The notes beneath the pieces are model-generated. The model saw nothing but the letters and a program-made list of their open reading frames with translations, did not search any database and had not been told where the DNA came from. The translations under genes and the position numbers were made by a program. From Apostichopus japonicus (lineage: Eukaryota; Echinodermata; Holothuroidea; Aspidochirotida; Stichopodidae), in assembly GCF_037975245.1 (NCBI RefSeq), contig NC_092562.1, forward strand, positions 20,287,054 to 20,351,053: a stretch of 64,000 nucleotides of DNA. Reading direction: 5' to 3'. Shown here piece by piece: positions 61,701 to 64,000 of this stretch; the first letter of the stretch is position 1; each line of letters begins with the position of its first letter.

Positions 61701-64000
61701 CAGCGAGTGCCTACATGGGGAGCTGTAAGTATTAGTTAATCGACCTAATATCTCAGTCCATACAGTGGCGCGATGGCTTGGCGCACTGTACGAGCTGATG
61801 AGCGAGGCTCTCTTTTGCATCGGTGGTTCGAACACCCGGTGATGACGTCTTTTGCCGATCTTTTACAGCGAGTGCCTACATGGGGAGCTGTAAGTATTAG
61901 TTAATCGACCTAAGATCTCAGTCCATACAGTGGCGCGATGGCTTGGCGCACTGTACGAGCTGATGAGCGAGGCTCTCTTTTGCATCGGTGGTTCGAACAC
62001 CCGGTGATGATCTTTTACAGCGAGTGCCTACATGGGGAGCTGTAAGTATTAGTTAATCGACCTAATATCTCAGTCCATACAGTGGCGCGATGGCTTGGCG
62101 CACTGTACGAGCTGATGAGCGAGGCTCTCTTTTGCATCGGTGGTTCGAACCCCCGGTGATGACGTCTTTTGCCGGTCTTTTACAGCGAGTGCCTACATGG
62201 GGAGCTGTAAGTATTAGTTAATCCACCTAATATCTCAGTCCATACAGTGGCGCGATGGCTTGGCGCACTGTACGAGCTGATGAGCGAGGCTCTCTTTTGC
62301 ATCGTTGGTTCGAACACCCGGTGATGACGTCTTTTGCCGATCTTTTACATCGAGTGCCTACATGGGGAGCTGTAAGTATTAGTTAATCGACCTAATATCT
62401 CAGTCCATACAGTGGCGCGATGGCTTGGCGCACTGTACGAGCTGATGAGCGAGGCTCTCTTTTGCATCGGTGGTTCGAACCCCCGGTGATGACGTCTTTT
62501 GCCGATCTTTTACAGCGAGTGCCTACATGGGGAGCTGTAAGTATTAGTTAATCGACCTAATATCTCAGTCCATACAGTGGCGCGATGGCTTGGCGCACTG
62601 TACGAGCTGATGAGCGAGGCTCTCTTTTGCATCGGTGGTTCGAACACCCGGTGATGACGTCTTTTGCCGATCTTTTACAGCGAGTGCCTACATGGGGAGC
62701 TGTAAGTATTAGTTAATCGACCTAATATCTCAGTCCATACAGTGGCGCGATGGCTTGGCGCACTGTACGAGCTGATGAGCGAGGCTCTCTTTTGCATCGG
62801 TGGTTCGAACACCCGGTGATGACGTCTTTTGCCGATCTTTTACAGCGAGTGCCTACATGGGGAGCTGTAAGTATTAGTTAATCGACCTAATATCTCAGTC
62901 CATACAGTGGCGCGATGGCTTGGCGCACTGTACGAGCTGATGAGCGAGGCTCTCTTTTGCATCGGTGGTTCGAACCCCCGGTGATGACGTCTTTTGCCGA
63001 TCTTTTACAGCGAGTGCCTACATGGGGAGCTGTAAGTATTAGTTAATCGACCTAATAACTCAGTCCATACAGTGGCGCGATGGCTTGGCGCACTGTACGA
63101 GCTGATGAGCGAGGCTCTCTTTTGCATCGGTGGTTCGAACACCCGGTGATGACGTCTTTTGCCGATCTTTTACAGCGAGTGCCTACATGGGGAGCTGTAA
63201 GTATTAGTTAATCGACCTAATATCTCAGTCCATACAGTGGCGCGATGGCTTGGCGCACTGTACGAGCTGATGAGCGAGGCTCTCTTTTGCATCGGTGGTT
63301 CGAACACCCGGTGATGACGTCTTTTGCCGATCTTTTACAGCGAGTGCCTACATGGGGAGCTGTAAGTATTAGTTAATCGACCTAATAACTCAGTCCATAC
63401 AGTGGCGCGATGGCTTGGCGCACTGTACGAGCTGATGAGCGAGGCTCTCTTTTGCATCGGTGGTTCGAACACCCGGTGATGACGTCTTTTGCCGGTCTTT
63501 TACAGCGAGTGCCTACATGGGGAGCTGTAAGTATTAGTTAATCCACCTAATATCTCAGTCCATACAGTGGCGCGATGGCTTGGCGCACTGTACGAGCTGA
63601 TGAGCGAGGCTCTCTTTTGCATCGTTGGTTCGAACACCCGGTGATGACGTCTTTTGCCGATCTTTTACAGCGAGTGCCTACATGGGGAGCTGTAAGTATT
63701 AGTTAATCGACCTAATATCTCAGTCCATACAGTGGCGCGATGGCTTGGCGCACTGTACGAGCTGATGAGCGAGGCTCTCTTTTGCATCGGTGGTTCGAAC
63801 ACCCGGTGATGACGTCTTTTGCCGATCTTTTACAGCGAGTGCCTACATGGGGAGCTGTAAGTATTAGTTAATCGACCTAATATCTCAGTCCATACAGTGG
63901 CGCGATGGCTTGGCGCACTGTACGAGCTGATGAGCGAGGCTCTCTTTTGCATCGGTGGTTCGAACACCCGGTGATGACGTCTTTTGCCGATCTTTTACAG
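58770..64000 (+). repeat. Large duplicated block, right copy with internal 1472-bp tandem duplication
   Basis: Counterpart of about 52200-55950. The internal repeat unit of 1472 bp (9 monomers less the 13-bp deletion) appears at 59059-60531 and 60531-62003, judged by CGGTAGTTCG, GTGTCTAC, AAGATCTCAG and the deletion monomer all recurring at 1472 bp. The right limit is cut by the window end. Confidence 0.83.

Larger units (their letters stand above)
49046..62012 (+). repeat. Seven monomers sharing a 13-bp deletion, marking successive block duplications
   Basis: GGTGATGATC, where CGTCTTTTGCCGA is missing between two GA dinucleotides, starts at 49046, 50518, 51330, 53957, 56584, 60531 and 62003. 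Intervals are 1472, 812, 2627, 2627, 3947 and 1472. Each equals a whole number of 165-bp monomers minus 13 (9, 5, 16, 16, 24, 9). One deletion has therefore been copied by array rearrangement. Confidence 0.9.
32093..64000 (+). repeat. 165-bp satellite array, segment 5 (about 194 monomers), runs off the window
   Basis: Uninterrupted satellite with no gene and no LINE. Right of about 41 kb most monomers carry the AACACCC variant after TTCG, whereas the left of the window mixes AACCCCC, AATCCCC and AACACCC. Small private changes: AATCCCCAAAGTGACG near 36832, a 1-bp loss near 38813 and 47228, an extra G near 43155, GCGGGTCC monomers at about 43468-46935, and a run with CTTTAA at 47280-47460. A 13-bp deletion marks seven monomers. 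The array continues past 64000. Confidence 0.97.

Noticed and set aside
1-64000. Functional tRNA gene cluster
   Set aside because: The acceptor stem and anticodon arm do not pair, A-to-B spacing is too long, and a TTTT run lies inside. Only tRNA-like features remain.
1-64000. CRISPR array or bacterial repeat system
   Set aside because: Repeats are contiguous 165-bp monomers without unique spacers, and the associated genes are animal-type LINEs.

Overview
Eukaryotic, almost certainly animal, DNA. The window is one very large satellite array with a few non-LTR retrotransposons (LINEs) inserted in it. No host protein-coding gene is visible. There are no bacterial-type genes, operons or CRISPR arrays. 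A tRNA-derived satellite, a Tx1/L1-like LINE and a CR1/L2-type LINE together suit a metazoan, perhaps a marine invertebrate, but the sequence alone does not identify the species.

Layout. Satellite fills about 1-17729, 18369-21342, 21982-22993, 28756-31348 and 32093-64000, roughly 340 monomers in one head-to-tail orientation. The monomer is 165 bp, measured from repeated landmarks (for example the same T at 70, 235 and 400). Each monomer carries a tRNA-like head. It has a D-arm/A-box-like segment, a short internal hairpin, a B box that is perfect in some variants (GGTTCGAATCC), and two TTTT runs just downstream. A second segment of about 75 bp carries a strong splice-donor-like GTAAGT. Monomer variants occur in linked blocks that recur at exact multiples of 165 bp (990, 1320, 1980, 3300, 3960), or at multiples corrected for known 13-bp deletions (812, 1472, 2627, 3947, 6574, 8046). 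This is the pattern of unequal exchange and segmental duplication.

Mobile elements. (1) A 5.76-kb, apparently full-length Tx1/L1-like LINE at 22994-28755 has a 5'UTR, an ORF1 with three CCHC knuckles, an ORF2 with endonuclease, reverse transcriptase and C-terminal CCHC, and a 3'UTR ending in a hairpin, AATAAA and poly(A). A 12-bp target-site duplication flanks it, lying inside the tRNA-like D-arm of a monomer. Both ORFs appear frameshifted by +1 in A7 homopolymers. (2) A 3' fragment of a CR1/L2-like LINE is inserted in reverse orientation between ORF1 and ORF2 of that element (24152-24630, 5-bp TSD). (3) Three more 3' fragments of the same CR1/L2-like family lie in the satellite: 17730-18368 (-), 21343-21981 (-) and 31349-32092 (+). 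The first two result from one insertion followed by a tandem duplication of a 3613-bp block.

Order of events inferred: the satellite expanded; LINEs landed in it; a CR1/L2-like fragment landed inside the Tx1-like LINE; and the array kept duplicating, copying one LINE fragment with it. The region right of about 41 kb carries mostly one B-box variant and the longest recent block duplications, so it may be the most recently amplified part.
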